From contig DAOSEK010000004.1 in assembly GCA_035363095.1 (NCBI GenBank), positions 36,525-100,524 of the forward strand: DNA of 64,000 nucleotides, in the 5' to 3' direction. A model generated the notes under the pieces. That model worked only from the letters and a program-made list of their open reading frames with translations. It was not told the DNA's origin and ran no database searches. Positions 27,767 through 35,482 of this stretch are shown here, piece by piece (positions within the stretch are counted from its first letter, which is position 1; every line of letters begins with the position of its first letter). The stretch comes from DAOSEK01 sp035363095. GTDB taxonomy: Archaea > Nanobdellota > Nanobdellia > Woesearchaeales > UBA119. Made by a program: the position numbers and the translations under genes.

Positions 27767-28756
27767 ATGTTTAACATTCCATACGATGAACTTGTAAAAA
27801 AGATAAGCGAGAAGTCAGAAAAATCCAAAGATGAAGTGGAAAAACTCATCAAAACAAAGATTCAGGAGCTATCAGGCCTTTTAACAAAAGAAGGCGCAGC
27901 ACATATAATCGCAAACGAACTTGGCTTAACCTTGGTTGATTCAATAGAAGGCCGTTTAAAAATAGAGGCAATAGTTGAAGGTTTGAGAGGAATTGAAACA
28001 ATAGGGCGAATCTCTAGAATATTTGACACAAACAGCTTCTCAAGAAAAGATGGAAGCCCTGGAAAAGTAAGATCTTTTATCCTAGCAGATAAAAACAGCT
28101 CAATAAGAGTTGTAATGTGGAACGAAATCGTAGACAAATACCCACAACTAAAAGATGGAGATATAATAGTTGTGGAAAATGCTTTAGTCAAAAAAAACAA
28201 CACCGGCTCTTTAGAACTTCATTTAAATTCACAGTCTAAACTAATAATAAACCCTGAAGGTGAAGGAGAAGAAATCCCCATATCCCAAGCTGGCCCCAAA
28301 AAAAGAGTTATGATCTCCGAGCTGAAAGGAAGTGAAGGAACAGTAGAAATATTTGGCACAATCGTAAATGTATTTGATATACGCTTCTATGAAGTCTGTC
28401 CAGAATGCCAAAAGAGATCCAAAAAAATAGGAGAATCCTTCATATGCCAAACCCACGGCGAAATAACGCCTTCATTTAACTATGTATTAAATGCAGTACT
28501 AGACGATGGTTCATCAACTATTAGAGCTGTTTTCTTTACAAAAGAAACCCAACTACTTTGTGGGCTCACTGATGAAGAACTTTTAAAATACAATGGAAAT
28601 GCAACCGAATTTGAAAAGGTAAAACACGAACTTTTAGGAAAACAAGTAATAATAACTGGAAACGTAGTAAATAACGAGCTTTTCTCAAGAATTGAAATAG
28701 TTGCAAGAGAAGTTAACCCTAATCCAGACCCTCAAGAAGAAATAAAGAAATTATAG
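27767..28756 (+). CDS. RPA-like single-stranded DNA binding protein
   Basis: 329 residues. An N-terminal helical region (1-60) precedes one OB fold (~72-165: TIGRISRIFDTNSFSRKDGSPGKVRSFILAD ... LHLNSQSKL) and a second OB fold (~185-310) that carries a zinc finger CPEC ... CQTH near residues 210-225. This matches archaeal RPA/SSB large subunits that coat DNA in replication and repair. The site AGGGGGGATTATA precedes the ATG. No small RPA subunit follows; a pseudogene abuts the 3' end. Confidence 0.88.
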   Translation: MFNIPYDELVKKISEKSEKSKDEVEKLIKTKIQELSGLLTKEGAAHIIANELGLTLVDSIEGRLKIEAIVEGLRGIETIGRISRIFDTNSFSRKDGSPGKVRSFILADKNSSIRVVMWNEIVDKYPQLKDGDIIVVENALVKKNNTGSLELHLNSQSKLIINPEGEGEEIPISQAGPKKRVMISELKGSEGTVEIFGTIVNVFDIRFYEVCPECQKRSKKIGESFICQTHGEITPSFNYVLNAVLDDGSSTIRAVFFTKETQLLCGLTDEELLKYNGNATEFEKVKHELLGKQVIITGNVVNNELFSRIEIVAREVNPNPDPQEEIKKL

Positions 28757-28990
28757 CATTTTTTATCGAAAAATTCAATATTGCAATATTATTAAATAAT
28801 ATTAAAAATCCAGACATACTAAATATTTTTCCTTTATCGATTTGTGGATTTAAAAATAAAAAACAAAGAAAAAGCAATTGAAGAAATTTCTAGATTGAGC
28901 ATTGAATCTGAAATGAAGATTAATTACATTCAACTTTTAACAATTGATAAAAATCATTATCTAAAATCCAAAAAATATTTCTACTTTTAA
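28755..28990 (+). pseudogene. Decayed C-terminal half of a 2H phosphoesterase (LigT-like)
   Basis: Reading frames here align with the C-terminal half of the intact gene at 42252-42752. NIAILLNNIKNPD matches NGGILDDFRNPD, PLSICGFKNKKQR matches HLSICVFENEEQR, and after a one-base loss EKAIEEISRL...SEMKINYIQLLTIDKNHYL matches EKAIDEISKI...FEMKINSIQLLTIDENHSL, with a shared stop. The frameshift and missing N terminus show it is dead. It abuts the RPA stop codon. Confidence 0.8.
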
Positions 28991-29155
28991 CGATTTTTTA
29001 GGATTGCAATTAAAATAAATGAAGCCATCTTATACAAAGTTTTGGATATCAATGCAAAAACCTAGCTTATCAAAGGTTTTCTGAAAAGAAATCTACAGCG
29101 TATAACGCAGGCAGTCGCTACATTTATATAATCAAGTGATTAATAAAATCATATT

Positions 29156-29635
29156 ATGGATAAAATATTTAAATTAAATAGAAGTCATATAAAACATCTT
29201 CAAATAATAGATTTTGAATCAGAGCATCAAGGAGATAGAGAAAGGAAGATTAAGATGTCTGAAATGAAAAAAGGGATTCAAAATCGTTTTGATAAAGGTC
29301 ATGAAATTTTCTTTGGCTACAAAAAGAATAATGAATTAGTAGGATATGTAACATTAAAACCTTTTTTTCCCGGTTATAAACATTGTGAAGTATATTGGCT
29401 TGCAGTAAAAAAGAAATACCAAGGACAAGGACTAGGAACTAAACTAATGAAATTTATTGAAAAATACGCAAAGAAAAACGGTTTTAGAAAAGTCTGTTTG
29501 TATACTGGTAAAGATATGAAACTCACAAGAAAATTTTATAAAAAAATTGGATACCAGTTAGTTAATGAATTTCCAGGATATTATGGATATCAAACTGGAA
29601 ACACTACTGCAGTTCTATACGCTAAATTACTTTAA
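29156..29635 (+). CDS. GNAT family N-acetyltransferase
   Basis: 159 residues with motif A YWLAVKKKYQGQGLGTKLMKFIEKYAKKNG (the QGQGLGTKL pyrophosphate loop for acetyl-CoA) and motif B-like RKVCLYTGKDMKLTRKFYKKIGYQ. The substrate is unknown. A TATA-like box (ATTTATATAATC, ~29130) lies about 25 nt upstream of the ATG. It stands between a pseudogene and an antitoxin remnant, a stretch that looks like an eroded accessory region. Confidence 0.85.
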   Translation: MDKIFKLNRSHIKHLQIIDFESEHQGDRERKIKMSEMKKGIQNRFDKGHEIFFGYKKNNELVGYVTLKPFFPGYKHCEVYWLAVKKKYQGQGLGTKLMKFIEKYAKKNGFRKVCLYTGKDMKLTRKFYKKIGYQLVNEFPGYYGYQTGNTTAVLYAKLL

Positions 29636-29678
29636 TAGATTGCAGTGAGTTATCTCAAAATATAAATAAATTCACAAA

Positions 29679-29915
29679 TTAAACTATTTTCCATTGAATT
29701 AATTCATCTAACTTAGTTGGATATTTGACTTTTAAGTAATCTAAGTAATCTTTTTTCAGTCCTAATTTGTCTGCAGTTTCTATCTCTTTCTCTGATGCTT
29801 TTCTATGAGCAAAGGTTTGTTCAGATAATTCCATGGTGTCTTCTAATAAATCTCTAATTATGTCTTCATAACTTTCCTTATCGTACATTTTACGAGATTT
29901 TAAATCTTCTAACAA
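29679..29915 (-). pseudogene. Chimeric antitoxin remnant
   Basis: The first half (EDLKSRKMYDKESYEDIIRD, then LLEDTMELSEQT) is nearly identical to the antitoxins at 33641 and 37448, but their N terminus MTTTTIQVS is missing, cut at ~29921. After SEQT the sequence switches to unrelated AHRKASEKEIETADKLGLKKDYLDYL and so on. It has no toxin partner. It may still be translated from the internal Met, but as an antitoxin it lacks the DNA-binding start. It is a third, older copy of the module found twice in the array. Confidence 0.7.
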
Positions 29916-29929
29916 ATCTTTATAAGAGG

Positions 29930-29956
29930 CAAATAACCTTCAATTATTGGCAATAT
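29930..29956. repeat. 27-bp direct repeat flanking a lipoprotein gene, left copy
   Basis: CAAATAACCTTCAATTATTG then GCAATAT. The right copy at 31229-31255 differs by one base. In both places a CAAGGTTTAT follows some tens of bases later. The left copy begins 9 bp from the point where the antitoxin remnant breaks off. Confidence 0.75.
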
Positions 29957-29999
29957 CGCAGTTTTAGCCTCAGAATCAACTATGTTTTATTTTCAACAA

Positions 30000-30012
30000 G
30001 GTTTATATATTA
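30000..30012 (+). promoter_or_regulatory. Archaeal TATA box of the lipoprotein gene
   Basis: GGTTTATATATTA lies about 25 nt upstream of the GTG start at 30033, the spacing expected for a leaderless archaeal transcript. Confidence 0.55.
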
Positions 30013-30032
30013 GTGAATAAAATCATCATCGG

Positions 30033-31136
30033 GTGATAATTATAAAAGAAAAAAAACTATATTTTATATTTTTAATATTTGTTGTTTTGTTTATTTCTGG
30101 ATGCAAGGATATAACCGATTCTTATAAAGCTGGGTCTTTTGGAAAAACTGCAGAAGAAGATGCAATGCTAAATGCTATAACAAGTAAATATGGTGATATG
30201 ACCAAAGATGGAAATCCCCGTTTCTTGGAAGCAACTATGACTTCAGAAGTTTATAACTTTATTCCAGTTGACAAAGTATCTGCATATTCAAATGAATCTG
30301 AAAAACTGATTGTTTGGTTTGTTTATGATAACTTCAAAAATGATGTTCTTAACATAAAATGGATTTATCTAGACGATGATTATTCAATTCATACATTTAC
30401 TTCAAAAACAGGCGATGATTTTGGTCGAGGAAGTTTTATACTCGAAATGCCTGAGGATGGTTGGCCTATTGGATCTTATCGTGTAACAATTAGTGGGGCA
30501 GGAGTATCAGAATCAATTAATTTTAAGATTATCGATGGTCCAACAGTTTCATCGCCTCTAGACCTTTTGATTGCTGAAGAAACTCCAGAAACAAAGGATA
30601 CAATAGATTCTGCTTCTGAAGATAGCAAGCCTGGCTGGTATCTTGTAGATGTTATCGATAAGGGAGACAAGTACGATAGTACTCATCCATATTATTCTTA
30701 TGATGTAGATTATAAGCGTGGCGACGTCACTACATCTGTCATTGGAGATGAGGGGGAAACATTGATCGTACGTACTATTTATAACGCACCTCCGGAATAT
30801 ATCCCTGCGGAGGGTGAAATTGCAATTCCTGTTAGTAAAGAGGGGGTCATGGTGCATACCGGTGGTTTGACAATGAACGATAAGAGTAATATTGTTTTGG
30901 ATGCAGCAGATATTGACTTTGGTGCTGGTACTGGAAGTCATTATCGACTAAAAGATGAAACTTATGGTGAGTTTTTTACCCTTGGCTCAGCGGATTCAAC
31001 AGGAACCTTCAAGGAAGGCATTTTTAAGGGTAAAGCTCCTGCTGCTAATATGTACCATGGCAAGATGAGCATCAAGTATGAAGTGTTCAGCATGGCAATG
31101 TATGGTACTAAGTATATCTATGAATGGAGAGATTAA
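30033..31136 (+). CDS. Secreted lipoprotein (367 aa)
   Basis: Starts at GTG. A signal peptide ends in a lipobox (LFISGCKD, Cys ~24), so the protein should be lipid-anchored outside the membrane. Two beta-rich segments follow: ~75-160 resembles an Ig/fibronectin-type sandwich (SYRVTISGAGVSESINFKI) and ~240-360 contains repeated Gly/Asp/Thr-rich strands. Its codon choice is slightly more GC-rich than that of its neighbours. It is bracketed by 27-bp direct repeats, which suggests it arrived as a unit. Function unknown. Confidence 0.65.
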   Translation: MIIIKEKKLYFIFLIFVVLFISGCKDITDSYKAGSFGKTAEEDAMLNAITSKYGDMTKDGNPRFLEATMTSEVYNFIPVDKVSAYSNESEKLIVWFVYDNFKNDVLNIKWIYLDDDYSIHTFTSKTGDDFGRGSFILEMPEDGWPIGSYRVTISGAGVSESINFKIIDGPTVSSPLDLLIAEETPETKDTIDSASEDSKPGWYLVDVIDKGDKYDSTHPYYSYDVDYKRGDVTTSVIGDEGETLIVRTIYNAPPEYIPAEGEIAIPVSKEGVMVHTGGLTMNDKSNIVLDAADIDFGAGTGSHYRLKDETYGEFFTLGSADSTGTFKEGIFKGKAPAANMYHGKMSIKYEVFSMAMYGTKYIYEWRD

Positions 31137-31228
31137 ATCTGATTTTTCTTTTTTTTTATTTCATTAAATCCAAATTATACCCATCATTTAATCTTTAAGG
31201 TGAAATTAAGAAGATACAAATATGTACA

Positions 31229-31255
31229 CAAATAACCTTCAATTACTGGCAATAT
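31229..31255. repeat. 27-bp direct repeat flanking a lipoprotein gene, right copy
   Basis: Partner of 29930-29956 with one mismatch (CAATTAC for CAATTAT). The pair encloses the lipoprotein gene and its promoter. Confidence 0.75.
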
Positions 31256-31310
31256 GCCCTATGGCATTTATACTTGCAAGGTTTATTCTTTTTTAAAAAA
31301 AATGAAAAAA

Positions 31311-31514
31311 TCAAATAATTTCTCCTATTTGTACATCTTCGTTTTCTTCAACCCAACCAGTTAGCGCTTCATCTGCTACTTCATCGGATGAAACATCGGG
31401 TTGAGTTACAGTGATATCGCCTTGTTTGGCTGTTTCTGTTTTTGTTGTGCAGCCTGCGAGAAATACTGCAGAGATCACAACGAATAAAAGCAACAAGGTT
31501 ATAGCATTTTTCAT
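31311..31514 (-). CDS. Small lipoprotein (67 aa)
   Basis: MKNAITLLLLFVVISAVFLAGCTTKTETA has a signal peptide and lipobox (LAGC, Cys ~22). The mature part is acidic and ends EENEDVQIGEII. Its ATG overlaps the stop of the upstream gene (ATGA type), so the two are translationally coupled. Probably a short envelope lipoprotein partnering with the coiled-coil protein. Confidence 0.7.
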   Translation of the reverse strand: MKNAITLLLLFVVISAVFLAGCTTKTETAKQGDITVTQPDVSSDEVADEALTGWVEENEDVQIGEII

Positions 31515-32464
31515 TCTAAAGCACCTCTTCCTTTTGTTATATTCCTGATATTTTGTCCAATCTCTTTTGCTTTTTCAAGCCTATTTGAAATTGCATATGT
31601 TCTATTTTCAATAGTTGATGATCTTTTTTCTAAAGTACTTTGAACCTTAGCTTTTCTATCTGGGTCTTGTATTCTTTCAGTTGCTTTTGTGAGATAATCT
31701 AATCGTTTGGCTTTTCTTTCAAATATGTTAAGCCTTGCTTTCTCGATTTTTGCCCTAACCGCAACAACTTTTCGGATTCCAGATTCTTTTAGCGTTGTCC
31801 AAGCAGACCGTTTTTCCTCTGATGTCATTGCTTGGAGAGCATCCCTTATTTCATTTCTGACTTCTTCATTAGTAACTTCACCATTTTCAATCTTGGTAAG
31901 CAATACATCATTTTCAATACCTAATACATCAAAAGTCTTACTAACAATTTCTGCATTTTGAGCATATATTTTATTTCGGATTTGCTCATTATATTGCTCA
32001 AGCTCTGTATTATTCAGCCCTTTGATTCTAGAAGCAATAGCTAATTTGTCACCTTGCTCAAGCAATCCCTTAGCAATCTCTCTGAATTCTTTTGAGATTT
32101 CGATTGCTTCGTGCTTAATATTGACAAACGCTTCAACTGCTTCTTCATCTTCAGGATCTAAATCTTGGATTTCGAGTTTTAATGCTTCAAATTCAGTTAT
32201 CAGAGCTTCTAACTCTGTTGCATCTTTTCCGTCTTCTTCAACCTGTGCTATGACTTCATTTCCTCCAAGTATGTTTATTGTTATAGCTTTCTCAAGTTGT
32301 AAAAGCCTCATTTCTGCACCTATTTTCTGACCCATTGTAAAGACTTCTACCATTGTATCTTGGGCAATTGTTTCTTCCGTAAGCTCTTCTTGCGATATTA
32401 CCATTGGAAATAGGCTTAAAACCAATAGTATAATCAGACCGATTCCAAATATCTGTTTTTTCAT
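31511..32464 (-). CDS. Secreted coiled-coil protein (317 aa)
   Basis: The start at 32464 is set by a GGAGGAAATAAA binding site directly upstream; the frame stays open for 38 more codons but without a site. A signal peptide (KKQIFGIGLIILLVLSLFPMVISQ) is followed by a long Glu/Lys/Ala-rich helical protein with heptad-like repeats (~90-317). There are no membrane segments after the signal. It is coupled to the small lipoprotein downstream, and the regulator upstream lies ~100 bp away on the same strand. Confidence 0.7.
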   Translation of the reverse strand: MKKQIFGIGLIILLVLSLFPMVISQEELTEETIAQDTMVEVFTMGQKIGAEMRLLQLEKAITINILGGNEVIAQVEEDGKDATELEALITEFEALKLEIQDLDPEDEEAVEAFVNIKHEAIEISKEFREIAKGLLEQGDKLAIASRIKGLNNTELEQYNEQIRNKIYAQNAEIVSKTFDVLGIENDVLLTKIENGEVTNEEVRNEIRDALQAMTSEEKRSAWTTLKESGIRKVVAVRAKIEKARLNIFERKAKRLDYLTKATERIQDPDRKAKVQSTLEKRSSTIENRTYAISNRLEKAKEIGQNIRNITKGRGALE

Positions 32465-32567
32465 TTTATTTCCTCCAAGCGATTGTTTTAATCTTCGCTT
32501 AAAAAATAGTAATGTGGAACAACATAATAATTTTTGCCGGAATAAAGCGCAACAAGCCGAAACAAGA

Positions 32568-33293
32568 TTATTTTTCATCTGTTTTAGGTATTATCATAAT
32601 TAGATTTGTCATACCTTTCGATTCCTTGATTAAAATGTTTTTTTTAACTAAAGATTCTATGTTTCTTGAAAGAGATGCTTTAGGAATTTTAATAGTCTTC
32701 TCTAATTCAGCCTGAGTCATACTTCCTTTATTATTCTGTAAAGTTTCAACTATCATTTTTTGCCTATCTGTCAAGGAATCTAATCTTAGGTTTAGTTGTA
32801 GCTTCTTCTTTTTTCTTAGAATGTAATATAAGACAGATACTATAAGAATTACAATTATTGTATTTATAATCCAGTTGTTATTCTCGTTATCATCATTAAA
32901 TGAGTATTGAGCCAAAAAATACAGAGGTTCTTCCTTTCCGGTTATTATAACAACAATTCGGTCATTATCTTCTGTTATGGATAAAATATTTGGTGCCTTA
33001 AGAAAATTCAATGATACTTTCGAAGGAAACTTTACTTCTGCAATGTATTGGCTAAAATTATCTTCAACAGAAACATTGACTAGCCAATACTTCTTGTTTT
33101 TTGATGTGAAGTCATCACTTTTTGAAATTGAAAAGATAGAAGGATGATTCGTTGAACCCGAAATATCCACTTTGCCATCCGCACTTATGTCTAGTTGAAT
33201 ATCTGCATAATACATCTGAGCAAAAGTTAAGGGAGATAACAATAATACTATAAGAAAAATCCAATAGATTTTTAATGTCCTTGCACAGATCAT
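32568..33293 (-). CDS. Membrane-tethered winged-helix regulator with an extracellular domain
   Basis: 241 residues. A signal anchor (YWIFLIVLLLSPLTFAQ), an extracellular beta-rich domain (~25-125), one transmembrane helix (NWIINTIIVILIVSVLYYIL, ~140-160) and a cytoplasmic winged helix (LTDRQKMIVETLQNNKGSMTQAELEKTIKIPKASLSRNIESLVKKN). This is a sensor-regulator in one chain, known in archaea. It lies directly upstream of the coiled-coil/lipoprotein pair, which it may control in response to an envelope cue. Confidence 0.8.
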   Translation of the reverse strand: MICARTLKIYWIFLIVLLLSPLTFAQMYYADIQLDISADGKVDISGSTNHPSIFSISKSDDFTSKNKKYWLVNVSVEDNFSQYIAEVKFPSKVSLNFLKAPNILSITEDNDRIVVIITGKEEPLYFLAQYSFNDDNENNNWIINTIIVILIVSVLYYILRKKKKLQLNLRLDSLTDRQKMIVETLQNNKGSMTQAELEKTIKIPKASLSRNIESLVKKNILIKESKGMTNLIMIIPKTDEK

Positions 33294-33383
33294 ATTTTAG
33301 TAAATTAATACGTATAGTATATAAATTTCACGTTTTCTAAAGAAATCCCCTATTTTTCTCATCTCAGAACTACAAATTTTATT

Positions 33384-33644
33384 TTAAGCCCGTTTTTTAT
33401 ATACTTTTTTTCTATGACCCACTTCTACAACATGAATTATTAATTTGTTATCTATGATATCCATAACAACTCGGTAATCACCAACACGCAATCTAAAATA
33501 TTTTGATGCAACTAGCTTTTTTACATGATTATAAGGTCTTATTTGGCATCTCTTTATTGTAGAAATAATTCTATCTTGAACATCTAATGGAAGTTTACTT
33601 AATTGTTTATCTGCAAAATCTGAAAAAGTTACTTCGTAAGTCAT
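33384..33644 (-). CDS. RelE/ParE-family toxin
   Basis: 86 residues: TYEVTFSDFADKQLSKLPLDVQDRIISTIKRC followed by ASKYFRLRVGDYRVVMDI and HVVEVGHRKKVYKK, the classic RelE fold with the C-terminal basic residues used by ribosome-dependent mRNA interferases. It overlaps the antitoxin stop by 4 bp. Its own stop codon lies inside the left inverted repeat of the module. A truncated copy is at 37260. Confidence 0.88.
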   Translation of the reverse strand: MTYEVTFSDFADKQLSKLPLDVQDRIISTIKRCQIRPYNHVKKLVASKYFRLRVGDYRVVMDIIDNKLIIHVVEVGHRKKVYKKRA

Positions 33645-33862
33645 CTTTTCAACCTTGCTTCAACTTGTGCAAGAGTTTTAACTCGTCCAGCTCTTATATC
33701 TTCTTCAGATTTTCTAATATTTTCCAGTGTTTGTTCAGATAATTCCATGGTGTCTTCTAATAAATCTCTAATTATGTCTTCATAACTTTCCTTATCATAC
33801 ATTTTACGAGATTTTAAATCTTCTAACAAATCTTTGCTTACTTGAATAGTTGTAGTTGTCAT
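33641..33862 (-). CDS. RelB-like antitoxin
   Basis: 73 residues from the ATG at 33862 (MTTTTIQVSKDLLEDL). The N terminus is the ribbon strand of a ribbon-helix-helix DNA-binding domain; the C-terminal half (ENIRKSEEDIRAGRVKTLAQ) would wrap the toxin. The longer upstream frame runs through the junction repeat and is not believed. Upstream TATA-like sequence (AGTATATAAATA) lies ~25 nt before the start. A second copy is at 37448. Confidence 0.82.
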   Translation of the reverse strand: MTTTTIQVSKDLLEDLKSRKMYDKESYEDIIRDLLEDTMELSEQTLENIRKSEEDIRAGRVKTLAQVEARLKR

Positions 33863-33930
33863 AGAAAGTATATAATGTGCTATAGTATATAAATATTTCG
33901 TTTTTTTAGGGGTTAAAATAAAATTAGACA

Positions 33931-33950
33931 TAACATCGGAATTCCTGTTA
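33931..33950. repeat. Array junction 1
   Basis: TAACATCGGAATTCCTGTTA. It pairs TAACA with TGTTA and GGAA with TTCC, leaving two unpaired bases (TC) on the left arm only. This is the reference form of the junction family. GTTAAGT at its right end fits the integron core consensus GTTRRRY. Confidence 0.85.
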
Positions 33951-34005
33951 AGTTTGTTTCCAGCTATGAACGAAGTGGAGTTTGGAAAACCTGCATCCGC
34001 AACGT

Positions 34006-34302
34006 AAAATTTCCATTTCCAATAGATATCAACCGCAGGTAGTGTATGTGTACTAAGCACTGTGGAGTTCCGTTCAAAAGATTAAAATAATGATTAATAT
34101 ATTTAAAGGTTGAATAAATATTAATAGTATCATGGAAGGGTTATATTTTGTAAGATTGTAAACGAAAAATCATCCTGTTGAAAAGTTTATGAAGATGAAT
34201 TTCAGCATAAAAGAGTATCGTATTAATCGGAACCATGAAGAAGAAAGAATACTCCTTATTATCTTCAAAACATTTATAAACATAGTTAAATAACAAAAGA
34301 AT
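34006..34302. other. Non-coding left margin of the GC-rich insert
   Basis: No gene. It contains TTCCGTTCAAAAGATT, resembling the left margin of the vapBC module (37831-37860), which suggests that another module boundary once lay here. A TATA-like box (ATTTATAAACAT, ~34270) precedes the methyltransferase. Confidence 0.45.
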
Positions 34303-34854
34303 ATGGGTAGGAGCGATTCATGCAACAAAGAGCCTGTAACAAAGTATCTTAAGCAATTCTCAAAAAACAAGAGCATCTCAGTCCTAGATTTAGGTGTTGG
34401 CGAAGGCGATTTCGGCGCAATAGTCAAAAAAGTATTACCGCAAGCAAGACTAACAGGGGTAGAAGTCTGGAAGAAATATGAGCACTCACAATGGGCACTC
34501 TATGATACGCTTCACATGATGGATATCAGAAAATATCTTCAGAAAAGAAGGAACAAACGAGATGTCATCCTCTTAATCGATGTAATTGAACACTTCAATA
34601 GACAAGATGGTCTCAAGGTGCTCAAAAGATTACAAAAGATGACAAATCAAAGCCTACTCATCTCAACTCCTATCACAAATTATCCCCAAGGAAAATATCT
34701 GGGAAACCCATACGAAGAGCATAAGCACTTTTGGTCAGATAAAGAGCTCGAGGAACTAGGATTCAAAGAGATATTCAGAAAACGAGTTTATACCTGGCAG
34801 AAGAAACCACGATTTGCTACACTCGGCATATTCGTGTACGAATCCAAAAGGTAA
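34303..34854 (+). CDS. SAM-dependent methyltransferase (insert gene 1)
   Basis: 183 residues, class I fold: SVLDLGVGEGDFGAIVKKV (motif I), LTGVEVWKKYEH (motif II), DVILLIDVIEHF (motif IV) and SLLISTPITNYPQG (post IV). The end HKHFWSDKELEELGFKEI recalls methyltransferases of glycan clusters. It is the first gene of the insert; four base pairs separate it from the phosphatase. Confidence 0.75.
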   Translation: MGRSDSCNKEPVTKYLKQFSKNKSISVLDLGVGEGDFGAIVKKVLPQARLTGVEVWKKYEHSQWALYDTLHMMDIRKYLQKRRNKRDVILLIDVIEHFNRQDGLKVLKRLQKMTNQSLLISTPITNYPQGKYLGNPYEEHKHFWSDKELEELGFKEIFRKRVYTWQKKPRFATLGIFVYESKR

Positions 34855-34858
34855 TACT

Positions 34859-35482
34859 ATGTCAAAGACAAGAGTTCTCATTATTAGGCACGGCGAAACC
34901 GATAGTAATCTCGCAGGAAAGCTTGACGGGCAAGTTGAGACAACACTCACGGAGAAGGGCATTGCGCAAGCGGAGCAACTGGGAGAGCTACTGGCGGAGG
35001 AGCAGATTGATATCGCGTTCGCATCACCGCTCAATCGTTCGCAAGAGACGGCCAAAATTGTCCTCAAGCACCATGGAGTTGAGATTGTAACTGAGCAGAC
35101 CATGATGGAAATTGATTGTGGAGATTGCACTCTACGTTTCCGAGATGATGTCATAAAAGAGTTTCCTGATCTCGCAAAAGGGTGGGAAGAACAAGTCGAC
35201 CCTCCATTCCCAAATGGCGAGAGTCTCAGAGATGTACAAGCACGTGTCATGCCATTCATCAAGAAGATACTGAAAGAGCACGAAGGAAAGACCATTCTCC
35301 TCAGCGGCCATGGTGCGCTCAACCGTGCCATCATCGGCGCATTCTTAGAGGTTCCTGCAGGTCTTTGCTGGAATATCGATCAGAGCAACTGTTGTCTTAA
35401 CGAGATCTCATTCCGAGGTGACAAATATACTGTTAAGAGAGTGAATCACGACCCTGCCCTTGGCGTCTTAAAGAAGGAATAG
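34859..35482 (+). CDS. Histidine phosphatase family (phosphoglycerate mutase-like)
   Basis: 207 residues from MSKTRVLIIRHGETDSN: the RHG motif with the phospho-accepting His, SPLNRSQETA, MEIDCGDC, and LLSGHGALNRAI with the second catalytic His. The substrate is not deducible; sugar-phosphate or nucleotide phosphate are both possible. Base composition is clearly more GC-rich than the flanking array, a sign of transfer. Its 3' end overlaps the convergent glycosyltransferase by ~37 bp. Confidence 0.85.
   Translation: MSKTRVLIIRHGETDSNLAGKLDGQVETTLTEKGIAQAEQLGELLAEEQIDIAFASPLNRSQETAKIVLKHHGVEIVTEQTMMEIDCGDCTLRFRDDVIKEFPDLAKGWEEQVDPPFPNGESLRDVQARVMPFIKKILKEHEGKTILLSGHGALNRAIIGAFLEVPAGLCWNIDQSNCCLNEISFRGDKYTVKRVNHDPALGVLKKE

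Larger units (their letters stand above)
33375..33935. mobile_element. Array module 0: RelE-type toxin-antitoxin unit (left end of the array)
   Basis: Inverted repeat AATTTTATTTTAA at 33375-33387 and its complement at 33913-33925 enclose the operon and its promoter. The right end is the TAACA of junction 1. No TGTTA is found to the left, so this is taken as the array edge. Confidence 0.6.
33517..34005. repeat. 489-bp direct repeat, copy A
   Basis: Near-identical to 37324-37812 and of equal length. It covers the N-terminal part of the toxin, the whole antitoxin, the promoter, junction 1 and the following hairpin up to CCGCAACGT. The pair brackets a GC-richer insert. Confidence 0.9.

Noticed and set aside
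32465..32578. 38-codon N-terminal extension of the coiled-coil protein
   Set aside because: The internal ATG at 32464 has a GGAGG site and starts a clean signal peptide; the extension would bury it.
33863..34060. N-terminal extensions of the two antitoxin frames
   Set aside because: They are the translated junction repeat; the MTTTTIQVS start has its own TATA box.
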